DNA of 57,001 nt. Origin: Streptacidiphilus carbonis (lineage in GTDB: Bacteria; Actinomycetota; Actinomycetes; Streptomycetales; Streptomycetaceae). The stretch covers positions 146,647 through 203,647 of the forward strand of contig NZ_BBPM01000007.1 in the NCBI RefSeq assembly GCF_000787775.1, read 5' to 3'. This document shows, one piece after another, positions 16,955-24,602 of this stretch. Every line of letters begins with the position of its first letter. Position 1 is the first letter of the stretch. A model generated the notes under the pieces. It made no database searches, had not been told where the DNA came from, and saw only the letters and a list, made by a program, of their open reading frames with translations. The translations under genes were made by a program, and so were the position numbers.

Positions 16955-17584
16955 CTACGCGGTGAGCAGCGGGCGCAGGAACCCGGACTCCAGGCGCACG
17001 ACCAGAGGCGGCGCATAGCGTCTGGCGACCAGCATCACCGGGACGGCCACCACCGCTCCGACGGCGAAGCCGACCAGGACGTCGTGCGGGTAGTGGGCGC
17101 CGACCCAGATCCGGGAGAACCCCATCACCAGCGCGGCCAGCGTCGCTACGGCCGCGAGTCGGCGGCTGATGAGCCACACCGCCGCGGCCGCCGCCGCGGC
17201 GATCGCGGAGTGGTTGCTGGGGAAGGCCCAGTCGCCGACGCCGGGGCAGGGCTGCAGTGTCGCCGGTGAGGTGATCACCTGGCAGGGCCGGGCCTCGTCG
17301 AAGATGCTCTTGACGATGTCGTTGACCACGTACGCCAGCACCACCGCGACCGGCACGGCCAGCGCCAGCGCCATCGCGGTGGCGCTGCGTGCTCGCCGGG
17401 CCTGCCACCAGCACCAGATCATCATCAACGCGAACAGCCCCAGGCCGTAGCTCGCGTAGAAGGAGACCAGGTCGTCGAACCAGTGCGGGGCGTCCGCAGC
17501 GCGGGTGATGAACCAGTGGTACAGGCTGCCGTCGATGGAGTCGCCGTTCAGCGCCGCGAGTCGCAGCGGGGAGTGCTGGGTCAC
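16955..17584 (-). CDS. PAP2-family membrane phosphatase
   Basis: 209-aa polytopic membrane phosphatase with the full three-part acid-phosphatase motif: KSIFDEARP (Kx6RP), PSNHS (PSxH) and SRIWVGAHYPHD (SRx5Hx3D). Family members such as BcrC and PgpB dephosphorylate undecaprenyl pyrophosphate or other lipid phosphates on the outer face. The GTG start overlaps the DedA stop by GTGA, so the two are one translational unit. The partnership with a DedA protein fits recycling of the C55 lipid carrier. Confidence 0.9.
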   Translation of the reverse strand: MTQHSPLRLAALNGDSIDGSLYHWFITRAADAPHWFDDLVSFYASYGLGLFALMMIWCWWQARRARSATAMALALAVPVAVVLAYVVNDIVKSIFDEARPCQVITSPATLQPCPGVGDWAFPSNHSAIAAAAAAAVWLISRRLAAVATLAALVMGFSRIWVGAHYPHDVLVGFAVGAVVAVPVMLVARRYAPPLVVRLESGFLRPLLTA

Positions 17585-18234
17585 TGGGCCGCCCGGGCCT
17601 TGCGGCTGCGCAGCAGTTCGAGGGCGATCGGGATCAGCGAGACCACGACGATCAGGGCGATGATCGGCAGCAGGTACTTGTCGATGCTCGGGATGGTGTT
17701 GCCGAGGCCGTAGCCGGCCATGGTCACCCCGACGCTCCAGAGCAGGCCGCCGACGACCTGCCAGAGCGTGAAGGTGCGGACCGGCACGCTGAGCGCCCCG
17801 GCCATCGGGTTGAGCACGGTGCGGACCACCGGGATGAAGCGGGCCAGCACGATCGCCTTGGCGTACCCGTACTTGGCCAGGATCTCCTCGGCCCTGACCG
17901 CGCCCTGCTGCACGTGCTTGTTCCTGCTGCGGGCGAGCAGCGCCTTCCCGCCCTTGGCGCCGAGGACGTAGCCGACCTGGGCGCCGAGCAGCGCGCCGAA
18001 CACGGCGGCGACCAGCACCTCGGCGAGGTTGAGGTGGACGCCGTTCTTGCTGGTGGTGCAGAGCAGGCCGGCCGTGAACAGCAGCGAGTCGCCGGGCAGG
18101 AAGAACCCGACCAGCAGCCCGGTCTCGGCGAACAGGACGACGGCGATGCCGAGCGCCCCGAATGAGGCGAGCAGCGAATTCGCGTCCAGCGGGTTCACCG
18201 CCAGATTGATCAAGGCCGTCGGATCCGGGGCCAT
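17581..18234 (-). CDS. DedA-family membrane protein
   Basis: About 217 aa with several membrane segments. Conserved DedA features are FAETGLLVGFFLPGDSLLF (re-entrant loop with acidic residue) and LARFIPVVRTVLNPMAGA (conserved Arg residues). Some DedA proteins (UptA) are known to flip undecaprenyl phosphate back across the membrane. The ATG at MAPDPTAL is preferred because AGGAG lies 10 bases upstream; a GTG three codons earlier (18243) touches that SD. It is the first gene of the left arm of the divergent pair and begins about 45 bases from a 34-bp palindrome. Confidence 0.88.
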   Translation of the reverse strand: MAPDPTALINLAVNPLDANSLLASFGALGIAVVLFAETGLLVGFFLPGDSLLFTAGLLCTTSKNGVHLNLAEVLVAAVFGALLGAQVGYVLGAKGGKALLARSRNKHVQQGAVRAEEILAKYGYAKAIVLARFIPVVRTVLNPMAGALSVPVRTFTLWQVVGGLLWSVGVTMAGYGLGNTIPSIDKYLLPIIALIVVVSLIPIALELLRSRKARAAQ

Positions 18235-18276
18235 GGATGTCACACTCCTGCGATGGGGGAGACTGTTTCGAGCCGG

Positions 18277-18310
18277 GCACTATCGTCTACATGTGTGTAG
18301 ACGATAGTGC
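18277..18310. promoter_or_regulatory. 34-bp perfect palindrome, probable BlaI-type operator
   Basis: GCACTATCGTCTACA-tgtg-TGTAGACGATAGTGC: 15-bp perfect arms with a 4-base centre. The inner TACA...TGTA half-sites match the core recognised by BlaI/MecI repressors (TACA/TGTA). It sits alone in the divergent region between dedA-PAP2 and the BlaI-type gene, so one repressor dimer could control both sides. Confidence 0.8.
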
Positions 18311-18355
18311 CACTCTAGTGGATAGCAGCGGACGGCCTGTGGGAGGTGAAAGTCC

Positions 18356-18784
18356 TTGACGATGATCGGACCGCAGCGTCGCCACCCCGGCGAGCTGGAG
18401 GCGAGCGTCCTCGCCGTGCTCTGGGCCGGAGGGCGGGCGCTGACACCCGGCGAGATCCAGCGTGCCATCGGCGGCGACCTCGCCCGGACCACGGTGAACA
18501 CCATTCTCACCCGGCTCTTCGAGAAGGGGATGGTGGTGCGCAAGCGTGTTGGTCGCGCCTTCGCCTACACACCGGCTCAGGAGGCGCAGGACGCGCCGGG
18601 GCTCGCGGCCCGGCGGATGCGCTCCGAGCTGGAGAAGGAGGCGGACCGGTCGGTCGTGCTGGCCCGCTTCGTCTCCGGCCTCAGCGAGGACGACGAACAG
18701 GTGCTGCGCGCCCTGCTCAGCCGGGACGCGGCCGGGGAGCAGCCGGACGGGGCCGGCCCCGCCGACGAAGGGGGCCCGGTGTGA
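18356..18784 (+). CDS. BlaI/MecI/CopY-family transcriptional repressor
   Basis: 142-aa regulator. The winged-helix domain occupies residues about 8-75 (PGELEASVLAVLWAGGRALT, IQRAIGGDLARTTVNTILTR, LFEKGMVVRKRVGRAFAYTP), and the C-terminal part (MRSELEKEADRSVVLARFVSGLSEDDEQ) is the dimerisation helix region that M56-type proteases cleave in BlaI/MecI. The TTG start has GGGAGG 9 bases upstream; an ATG two codons later is the alternative. It overlaps the M56 gene by GTGA, the standard BlaI-BlaR arrangement. Confidence 0.93.
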   Translation: MTMIGPQRRHPGELEASVLAVLWAGGRALTPGEIQRAIGGDLARTTVNTILTRLFEKGMVVRKRVGRAFAYTPAQEAQDAPGLAARRMRSELEKEADRSVVLARFVSGLSEDDEQVLRALLSRDAAGEQPDGAGPADEGGPV

Positions 18785-19821
18785 CCGTGGACGTCTGGGC
18801 GCCGGTGCTGCTGCCGCTGCTGCTGGCACCGCTGCTGGTACTGCCCTCGGTGCGGGCGCTGCCCGATCTGCTGCCGCCCAGGGCCGCCGCCTGGCTGCTC
18901 ACCGCGACCGCGGCCGGGCTGGCCGCCGCCGGGGCGGTCGCGCTGGCGCTGCTGAGCGTGGCGGCGCTGCTGCACCTGCCGTTCGTGGCCGCGCTGGGCC
19001 ATCTCGACCTGCCGGTCGCCCGGCACCTGGCGCCGGGAGCGGTGGTCCCGGTCGGGGCCGCCGCCGCGCTGGCGCTGGTGGTACTGGCGCTGCGGGCGCT
19101 GCGGGTGCTGGGGCGGCACCGGGCAGGGCACGCCGAGGCCAGGCTACTGGTCGCACTCCATGCCCGTCCCGGCGCCGGGGGCCGCGGCCGCGCGGGCGGT
19201 GACGTGAGCGGTGACATGGGCCGTGACGGCGATGTGATCGTGCTGCCGGACCGGCAGCCGGACGCGTATGCGCTGCCCGGCGGGCTGTTCCGGGGCGGCC
19301 GGGACCGGATCGTGGTCACCGCCGGGATGATCGAGGCGCTCCCGCTCGATGAGCGCGGGGTGCTGCTGGCGCACGAGCGGGCCCATCTGACGGGTCGGCA
19401 CCACCGCTTCCTGCTGCTGGCCGACCTGGCCGTGGCGCTGCACCCGCTGCTCCGTCCGCTGCGCGACGGCGCCGCCTACAGCCTGGAGCGCTGGGCCGAC
19501 GAGTCGGCCGCCGAACGGGTCGCCGACCGGCGGCTGGTCGCCCGTGCGGTGGGCCGCGCGGCGCTGGCCGGGGCCGGGGCCGGCGCGCTGCGGATGGCGG
19601 CGGGGCCGGTGCCGCGCCGGGTGGCGGCGATGCTGGACGGCCGGGCCGCGCCGCGCCGGCGCCGGGCGTCACTGCTGGCCGCGCTGGTACTGGCCGGGGC
19701 GCTGGCACTGTCGCTGGGGACCACCCTGGACGCGGCCAGCGACCTGCACCAGCAGGTCGAGGCGGCGCAGTCGCACTCCTGGCTGCAGGGGCTGCACGGG
19801 GCCCTGCACCGGCATGAGTGA
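18781..19821 (+). CDS. M56-family (BlaR1/MecR1-type) membrane metalloprotease
   Basis: 346 aa. Three to four N-terminal membrane segments (PVLLPLLLAPLLVLPS, LLTATAAGLAAAGAVALALL and others) precede a cytoplasmic zinc protease site HERAHLTGRHH (His198, Glu199, His202), then LERWADESAAERVA with further conserved acids and a last hydrophobic segment ALVLAGALALSLGTTL. There is no penicillin-binding sensor domain, so beta-lactams are not necessarily the signal. By analogy with BlaR1 it should inactivate the partner repressor. Confidence 0.9.
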   Translation: MTVDVWAPVLLPLLLAPLLVLPSVRALPDLLPPRAAAWLLTATAAGLAAAGAVALALLSVAALLHLPFVAALGHLDLPVARHLAPGAVVPVGAAAALALVVLALRALRVLGRHRAGHAEARLLVALHARPGAGGRGRAGGDVSGDMGRDGDVIVLPDRQPDAYALPGGLFRGGRDRIVVTAGMIEALPLDERGVLLAHERAHLTGRHHRFLLLADLAVALHPLLRPLRDGAAYSLERWADESAAERVADRRLVARAVGRAALAGAGAGALRMAAGPVPRRVAAMLDGRAAPRRRRASLLAALVLAGALALSLGTTLDAASDLHQQVEAAQSHSWLQGLHGALHRHE

Positions 19822-19874
19822 AGCACCCGCATGACTGAAGCACCGGCATGAGCGAAGCACCGGGATGGATGAAG
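19807..19874 (+). repeat. four tandem 17-bp repeats across the end of the M56 gene
   Basis: Units beginning CACC and ending GAAG are repeated four times at a 17-bp period: CACCGGCATGAGTGAAG, CACCCGCATGACTGAAG, CACCGGCATGAGCGAAG, CACCGGGATGGATGAAG. The first unit holds the M56 stop; the last runs up to the YjbQ ribosome-binding region. Confidence 0.9.
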
Positions 19875-19882
19875 ATGGAGGC

Positions 19883-20302
19883 ATGTCCTTCACCACGCTG
19901 ACGTTCGAGCTCACCACCGGCGGCCGGGAGGCCGCGGTGGACATCACCGACCGGTGCGACGACTTCCTGCGCGAGGCGGCCGCCGGCCGCGACGGGCTGC
20001 TCAATGTGTTCGTCCCGCACGCCACGGCCGGAGTCGCCGTGATCGAGACCGGCGCAGGGAGCGACCAGGACCTGCTGGCCGCGCTGCGCGAGCTGCTCCC
20101 CGCCGACGACCGCTGGCGGCACCGCCACGGCAGCCCCGGCCACGGCCGGGACCATGTGGTGCCGGGACTGGTCGCCCCGCACGCCACCCTCCCGGTGGTG
20201 GACGGCCGGATCGCCCTGGGCACCTGGCAGTCGGTGGTCCTGGTGGACACCAACGTCGACAACGCCGACCGCACGGTCCGGCTCTCGTTCCTGGGGGGCT
20301 GA
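19883..20302 (+). CDS. YjbQ / UPF0047 family protein (secondary thiamine-phosphate synthase-like)
   Basis: 139 aa, matching the family's usual length of about 140. Family motifs are GLLNVFVPHATAGVAVIETG, HGRDHVVPGLVAPHATLPVV and IALGTWQSVVLVDTN. Escherichia coli YjbQ has a weak thiamine-phosphate synthase activity, but the physiological role is unknown. An upstream in-frame ATG at 19865 lies inside the 17-bp repeats; the later ATG (MSFTTLTFEL) fits homologues better, although GGAGG is close to it. Confidence 0.85.
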   Translation: MSFTTLTFELTTGGREAAVDITDRCDDFLREAAAGRDGLLNVFVPHATAGVAVIETGAGSDQDLLAALRELLPADDRWRHRHGSPGHGRDHVVPGLVAPHATLPVVDGRIALGTWQSVVLVDTNVDNADRTVRLSFLGG

Positions 20303-20356
20303 CGGATCGTCCGGGGGATGGGTGACGACACGTCAGAATTCATGGCATGCACACTA

Positions 20357-20384
20357 TCGACAATGGGTTACCCGCCGGTATAAA
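20357..20384 (+). promoter_or_regulatory. putative promoter of the secreted esterase gene
   Basis: TCGACA, 16 bases, TATAAA. The -10 is unusually A+T-rich for this genome and lies about 50 bases before the start codon. Confidence 0.4.
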
Positions 20385-20389
20385 TGTGT

Positions 20390-20403
20390 GTGACGCACGT
20401 CAC
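20390..20403. promoter_or_regulatory. palindrome GTGACG-ca-CGTCAC in the esterase leader
   Basis: Perfect 6-bp arms placed just after the putative promoter, where a repressor could block transcription. Confidence 0.35.
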
Positions 20404-20435
20404 CCCGTGCGCCACCCATCAGCCGTGGAGGTCCC

Positions 20436-21248
20436 ATGCGCTCACCCGGCGCACGCTCGCTCCGCACTGCCGTCCTGACCCTCCTCACCACCGTCGGCCT
20501 CGCCTTCACCGCGTTGGCCGCAGCCCCGGCCCACGCGTCCGAGCCCGGCTACGTCGCCCTGGGGGACTCGTACTCCAGCGGCGTCGGCGCCGGCAGCTAC
20601 ATCAGCTCCAGTGGCACCTGCGAGCGCAGCACCAAGTCCTACCCCTACCTGTGGCAGACCGCCCACAGCCCGTCCTCCTTCTCCTTCGCGGCCTGCTCGG
20701 GCGCGACCACGGCGGATGTGCTGAGCGGTCAGCTCTCCACGCTCAGCAGCTCGACCGGGCTGGTCAGCATCACCATCGGCGGCAACGACGCCGGCTTCTC
20801 CAGCACCATGGAGACCTGCGTGCTGGACGGCACCAGCTCCTGCCAGTCGGCCGTGGCCACCGCCGAGACCTACATCAACGGACCGCTGGCCGCCAGGCTC
20901 GACGCCACCTATGCGGCGATCCACTCGCACGCCCCCAACGCCAAGGTCGTGGTGCTGGACTACCCGCACCTCTACCAGGTCCCGGGGAGCTGCCTGTTCG
21001 GCATCAGCGACACCTCGCGCAATGCGATCAACGGCGCGGCGGACGAGCTGGACGGCGTGATCGCCAAGCGCGCCGCCAACGCGGGGTTCACCTTCGTGGA
21101 CGTCCGCGGGGCCTTCACCGGCCATGAGATCTGCTCCGGCAACTCCTGGCTGCACAGCACCACCCTGCCGATAGACGAGTCCTACCACCCCACCGCGGCC
21201 GGCCAGTCCGGCGGCTACCTCCCCGGCTTCACCTCCGCCGCGGGCTGA
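20436..21248 (+). CDS. secreted SGNH/GDSL-family esterase/lipase
   Basis: 270-aa exported enzyme. A signal peptide (about 1-34, ending APAHA-SE) precedes block I YVALGDSYSSGVGAG with the catalytic Ser, block III ITIGGNDAGF and block V IDESYHPTAAGQ with the catalytic His. Six cysteines (ERS..., AACSGATT, TCVL, SSCQ, GSCLF, EICSG) suggest three disulfides, as in the characterised Streptomyces esterases of this type. SD GGAGG lies before the ATG. It probably hydrolyses esters or lipids outside the cell. Confidence 0.93.
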   Translation: MRSPGARSLRTAVLTLLTTVGLAFTALAAAPAHASEPGYVALGDSYSSGVGAGSYISSSGTCERSTKSYPYLWQTAHSPSSFSFAACSGATTADVLSGQLSTLSSSTGLVSITIGGNDAGFSSTMETCVLDGTSSCQSAVATAETYINGPLAARLDATYAAIHSHAPNAKVVVLDYPHLYQVPGSCLFGISDTSRNAINGAADELDGVIAKRAANAGFTFVDVRGAFTGHEICSGNSWLHSTTLPIDESYHPTAAGQSGGYLPGFTSAAG

Positions 21249-21256
21249 TCCACACC

Positions 21257-21294
21257 GCCGAGCGCCAGTGGGCCCCGTCCTGCCGGCGCTCGGC
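21257..21294. terminator. hairpin between convergent esterase and acyl-CoA ligase genes
   Basis: GCCGAGCGCC pairs with GGCGCTCGGC across an 18-base loop, directly after the esterase stop. Confidence 0.65.
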
Positions 21295-21339
21295 TGTACC
21301 CCGTTTTAGCGTCGGCCAGGGGTTCGAGTTGGAGGTGGT

Positions 21340-23184
21340 CTACGACGAGGCGCCGGCCGGGGTGTAGAGGGCGTCGATGTCACCGGCGTAGGCCTTGAGG
21401 ACGGCTCGGCGGCGGATCTTCAGCGAGGGCGTCAGCAGGCCGCGGTCCTCGGTGAACTCGCCTGCCAGCACCCGGAAGGAACGGATCGACTCGGCCCGGG
21501 AGACGGCGGTGTTGGCCATCGCCACGGCGCGCTGCAGGTCGACCTTGAGGTCGGCGTCCTGCCGGGCGGCGGTCGCCGCGGAGTGCTCCGGCTTGCCGCG
21601 CTTGCGCTGCCACCGCAGCAGCGCGTCGGCGTCCAGGATCAGGAGCGCGCCGATGTACGGGCGGTTGTCGCCGACCAGCATGCAGTGGGCCACCAGCGGA
21701 TGCGCCCGCACCCGGTCCTCCAGCACGGCGGGGGCGACGCTCTTGCCGCTGCTGGTGACGATGATCTCCTTCTTGCGGCCGGTGATGGAGAGGTAGCCGT
21801 CCTCGTCCAGGTGGCCGAGGTCCCCGGTGGCCAGCCAGCCCTGGTGCAGCGTCAGCCCGCTGGCCTCCGGGTCGCCCAGGTAGCCCTGGAACACCTGTCC
21901 GCCGTGGATCCACACCTCGCCGTCGTCGGCGATCCGCACCGTGGTGCCGGGCACCGGGTGTCCGACGGTGCCGAAGCGCGGCCGGTCCGGCGGGTTCGCG
22001 GTGGCGGCCGCGGTGCACTCGGTGAGGCCGTAGCCCTCGTAGACGGTGATCCCGGCTCCGGCGAAGAACAGCCCGAGCTCGCGGTTCATCGCCGAGCCGC
22101 CGGACATGGCGTGCCGCACCCGGCCGCCCAGCACGGCCCGTACCTTGCTGTAGACCAGCCGGTCGTAGACCTGGTGCTGCAGCCGCTGGGCCGCGCTCGG
22201 CCCGGGGCCGTCGCCGAACGCATGCCGTTCCACCGCGGCCGCGTAGCGCACCGCGGCGTCCACCGCCTTGTCGAACGGCCCGAGCTTCCCGGCCTCCTCG
22301 GCCGCCTCGCGGGCCCGCTGCATCAGCTTCTCGAAGATGTAGGGGACGGCCAGGACGAAGGTCGGTTGCATGGACTGCAGGGCCGGCATCAGGTCGCTCG
22401 GCGCCAGGCTGGGCTCGTGCGCCAGCCGCACCCCCGCGCGCAGCGCCGCGACCTGCACCATCCGGCCGAAGACATGGGCGAGCGGCAGGAACAGCAGGGT
22501 GGCCGGCTGCTCGCTGGCCTTGTTCGTGAAGACATCGTGGTAGCGCTCCACCACGTTGTCGGTCTCGGCGAAGAAGTTGGCGTGGCTCAGTACGCAGCCC
22601 TTGGGGCGGCCGGTGGTGCCCGAGGTGTAGATGACGGTCGCGGTGGACTGCGGGGTGACCGCCTGCCGGTGCCGCTCCACCAGTTCGTCCGGGACACCGC
22701 GGCCGGCCAGGGCCAGGGCCCGCAGCGCTCCGGAGTCCAGTTGCCAGATGCTGCGCAGCTGGGGCAGGCCCTCGACCACCGAGCCGACCGTCATCGCATG
22801 GTCCTCGTGCTCGACCACGCAGGCCACGGCCTGGGAGTCGGCGAGGATCCAGCGGACCTGCTCGGCGGAGGAGGTGGGGTAGACCGGGACCGGCTGGGCA
22901 CCGATGGTCCACAGGGCGTAGTCCAGCACCGTCCACTCGTACCGGGTTCTGGACATCAGGGCGACCCGGTCGCCGAAGCGCACGCCCTGGTGCAGCAGGC
23001 CTTTGGCGATGGCGACGACCTCGTCGCGGAACTCGGCCGCGGTGACGGTCTGCCAGCCGCCGTCCTCGGTGCGCCGGGACAGGGCGGCCAGGTCGGGCTG
23101 CGCGAGGGCGGTCGCGAAAACGGAGTCGGCGAGACCGCCAGTGGTCGGCGGCACCGTGAGAGCCGGGGTGGAGAACTCGCGCAA
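21340..23184 (-). CDS. long-chain fatty-acid-CoA ligase / AMP-dependent synthetase (FadD15-like)
   Basis: 614-aa ANL-family enzyme that activates fatty acids to acyl-CoA through acyl-AMP. Motifs: P-loop VIYTSGTTGRPKGCVLSH, GYGLTECTAAA, GEVWIHGGQVFQGYLGD, GWLATGDLGHLDEDGY and the hinge/A10-type GRKKEIIVTSSGKSVAP. The TTG start giving (M)REFSTPAL fits homologues and has GAGAGG 7 bases upstream; a GTG one codon earlier and a TTG five codons earlier are alternatives. It is divergent from an alpha/beta hydrolase whose promoter carries a palindrome. Confidence 0.92.
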   Translation of the reverse strand: MREFSTPALTVPPTTGGLADSVFATALAQPDLAALSRRTEDGGWQTVTAAEFRDEVVAIAKGLLHQGVRFGDRVALMSRTRYEWTVLDYALWTIGAQPVPVYPTSSAEQVRWILADSQAVACVVEHEDHAMTVGSVVEGLPQLRSIWQLDSGALRALALAGRGVPDELVERHRQAVTPQSTATVIYTSGTTGRPKGCVLSHANFFAETDNVVERYHDVFTNKASEQPATLLFLPLAHVFGRMVQVAALRAGVRLAHEPSLAPSDLMPALQSMQPTFVLAVPYIFEKLMQRAREAAEEAGKLGPFDKAVDAAVRYAAAVERHAFGDGPGPSAAQRLQHQVYDRLVYSKVRAVLGGRVRHAMSGGSAMNRELGLFFAGAGITVYEGYGLTECTAAATANPPDRPRFGTVGHPVPGTTVRIADDGEVWIHGGQVFQGYLGDPEASGLTLHQGWLATGDLGHLDEDGYLSITGRKKEIIVTSSGKSVAPAVLEDRVRAHPLVAHCMLVGDNRPYIGALLILDADALLRWQRKRGKPEHSAATAARQDADLKVDLQRAVAMANTAVSRAESIRSFRVLAGEFTEDRGLLTPSLKIRRRAVLKAYAGDIDALYTPAGASS

Positions 23185-23324
23185 CACTTGCCCTCTCAAA
23201 GTCGCTGGCGCCGATTTGCGCTGACCTGTCCGAAAGTTACCGGGTCATAAAACCCCTGGCCAGGGTGTACTCCCGATCTCCACGTGATGTGCACGCGTCG
23301 CCCGCGATCGATCGTGCAGGACTG

Positions 23325-23354
23325 TTGACGGGGCGTCGGCGCCGGTCATAACTT
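23325..23354 (+). promoter_or_regulatory. promoter of the alpha/beta hydrolase gene
   Basis: TTGACG, 18 bases, TAACTT: a close match to the housekeeping sigma consensus, giving a leader of about 47 bases. The -10 overlaps a palindromic operator. Confidence 0.65.
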
Positions 23355-23369
23355 ACCAGTCAGTAAGTT
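23350..23369. promoter_or_regulatory. 20-bp palindrome over the -10 box, probable TetR-type operator
   Basis: AACTTAC-cagtca-GTAAGTT has perfect 7-bp arms; the ...TTAC/GTAA... half-sites resemble those of TetR/AcrR-type repressors. Placement over the -10 hexamer implies repression. No TetR gene is present in the window. Confidence 0.6.
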
Positions 23370-23407
23370 TCGCTCTCCCCGCAGTAGGAGTTCGTAGGAG
23401 GCCGTTC

Positions 23408-24337
23408 ATGTCAGTCGTCCCCGCCGCCACCGCCGTGCGCACCGTGACCACGGCTGACGGGGCCGCGCTCGCGGTCCGCACGGACGGCCCCGACGACGCC
23501 CCGGTCACCCTGGTGCTGGCGCACGGCTGGACCCTGGACGCCAGTGCCTGGGAGCGGCACGCCATGGAGCTGTCGGCCGACGGCGCGGTCCGGGTGGTCC
23601 GCTACGACCAGCGCGGCCACGGCGGCTCCACCGGCGGCAACGCCCGTCCCTGGAGCATCGACCTGCTGGGCGAGGACCTCGCGCGGGTCATAGCGGAGAC
23701 CGCGCCGAGCGGTCCGCTGGTCCTCGGCGGGCACTCGATGGGCGGGATGACCGTGATGGCGCTGGCCGCCGCCCGCCCCGAACTCTTCGCGGAGCGGGTC
23801 GGCGGGGTGCTGCTGACCAGCACCTCCGCCGGGCAGCTGGACCCGCGTGGGCGCCCCGGCGTACCACTGCGGCTGCGGGCGCTGGGCCATGCCGAGTCCG
23901 CATTCTTCGGCTACTGCTCGCGCACCGCGGAGCGCTCCGAGCGGATCCGCGACCGGCTGCCCGGGCCCGCGGGGCGGGTCAACCCGTTCCTGGTCAAGCG
24001 CTACCTCTACGGCCCCAGGGCGTCCCGCGAGGCCGTGCTGGCCGGGGCCCGGATGATCCACGCCTGCCCGATGACCGCCGTCGCCGACTGGTTCCCGGCG
24101 CTGATGCTCCATGACAAGGCCGGGGCGCTGCAGGCGTTGGACGAGCTGCCGGTGGAGATCGTGGTCGGCACCGCGGACCGGCTCACCCCGGTGGCGCACA
24201 GCCGCCGGCTGGTGGAGGAGCTGCCGGGGGCGAGGCTGGAGATCGAGCCGGGCTGCGGGCACATGCTGCTGCTGGAACGGCCCGAGGCGGTGATCGGCCC
24301 GCTGCGGCGGCTGTGCGCTGCGGCGGCGGCCGGCTGA
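23408..24337 (+). CDS. alpha/beta hydrolase
   Basis: 309-aa serine hydrolase. Strand-3 loop LVLAHGWTLDASAWERH gives the oxyanion region, VLGGHSMGGMTVMALAAARP carries the nucleophile Ser, VVGTADRLTPV the acid Asp and PGCGHMLLLERPEAV the catalytic His. AGGAGG precedes the ATG by 6 bases. The substrate is unknown; the divergent acyl-CoA ligase suggests lipid or ester metabolism. Confidence 0.9.
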   Translation: MSVVPAATAVRTVTTADGAALAVRTDGPDDAPVTLVLAHGWTLDASAWERHAMELSADGAVRVVRYDQRGHGGSTGGNARPWSIDLLGEDLARVIAETAPSGPLVLGGHSMGGMTVMALAAARPELFAERVGGVLLTSTSAGQLDPRGRPGVPLRLRALGHAESAFFGYCSRTAERSERIRDRLPGPAGRVNPFLVKRYLYGPRASREAVLAGARMIHACPMTAVADWFPALMLHDKAGALQALDELPVEIVVGTADRLTPVAHSRRLVEELPGARLEIEPGCGHMLLLERPEAVIGPLRRLCAAAAAG

Positions 24338-24374
24338 CGGCTGCGGCTGCGGGTCGGCGGGGGTCAGGCCCTTC

Positions 24375-24406
24375 GACGCGGGTCGGGGCGGGTTGACGCG
24401 GGTCGG
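24375..24406. repeat. direct repeat GACGCGGGTCGG, two copies
   Basis: Two identical 12-mers with a 20-bp period in the 265-bp G+C-rich gap 24338-24602 before the conservon. No other structure or gene is seen in that gap. Confidence 0.6.
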
Positions 24407-24602
24407 CGCGGCCGGGTCGGCGGTGGTTCGGCGGGTGCGGTCCGGTCGATGGTGCTCTAACTGCACGAAGCTCGAACTGACGCGCCCACAGGTAGTAGGC
24501 TCTCGCCGACACAGCGCCATCCCTGCCCCGTCGTCCCTCATCCACGCCGTCCAGTCGCGTCCGCCTCCGCGTGCACCTCCTGCGGTCGGTCCGGAGGAGC
24601 CC

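Noticed and set aside
18356-19821. Beta-lactam resistance operon (blaI-blaR1)
   Set aside because: No beta-lactamase or PBP gene is adjacent, and the M56 protein lacks the penicillin-binding sensor domain.
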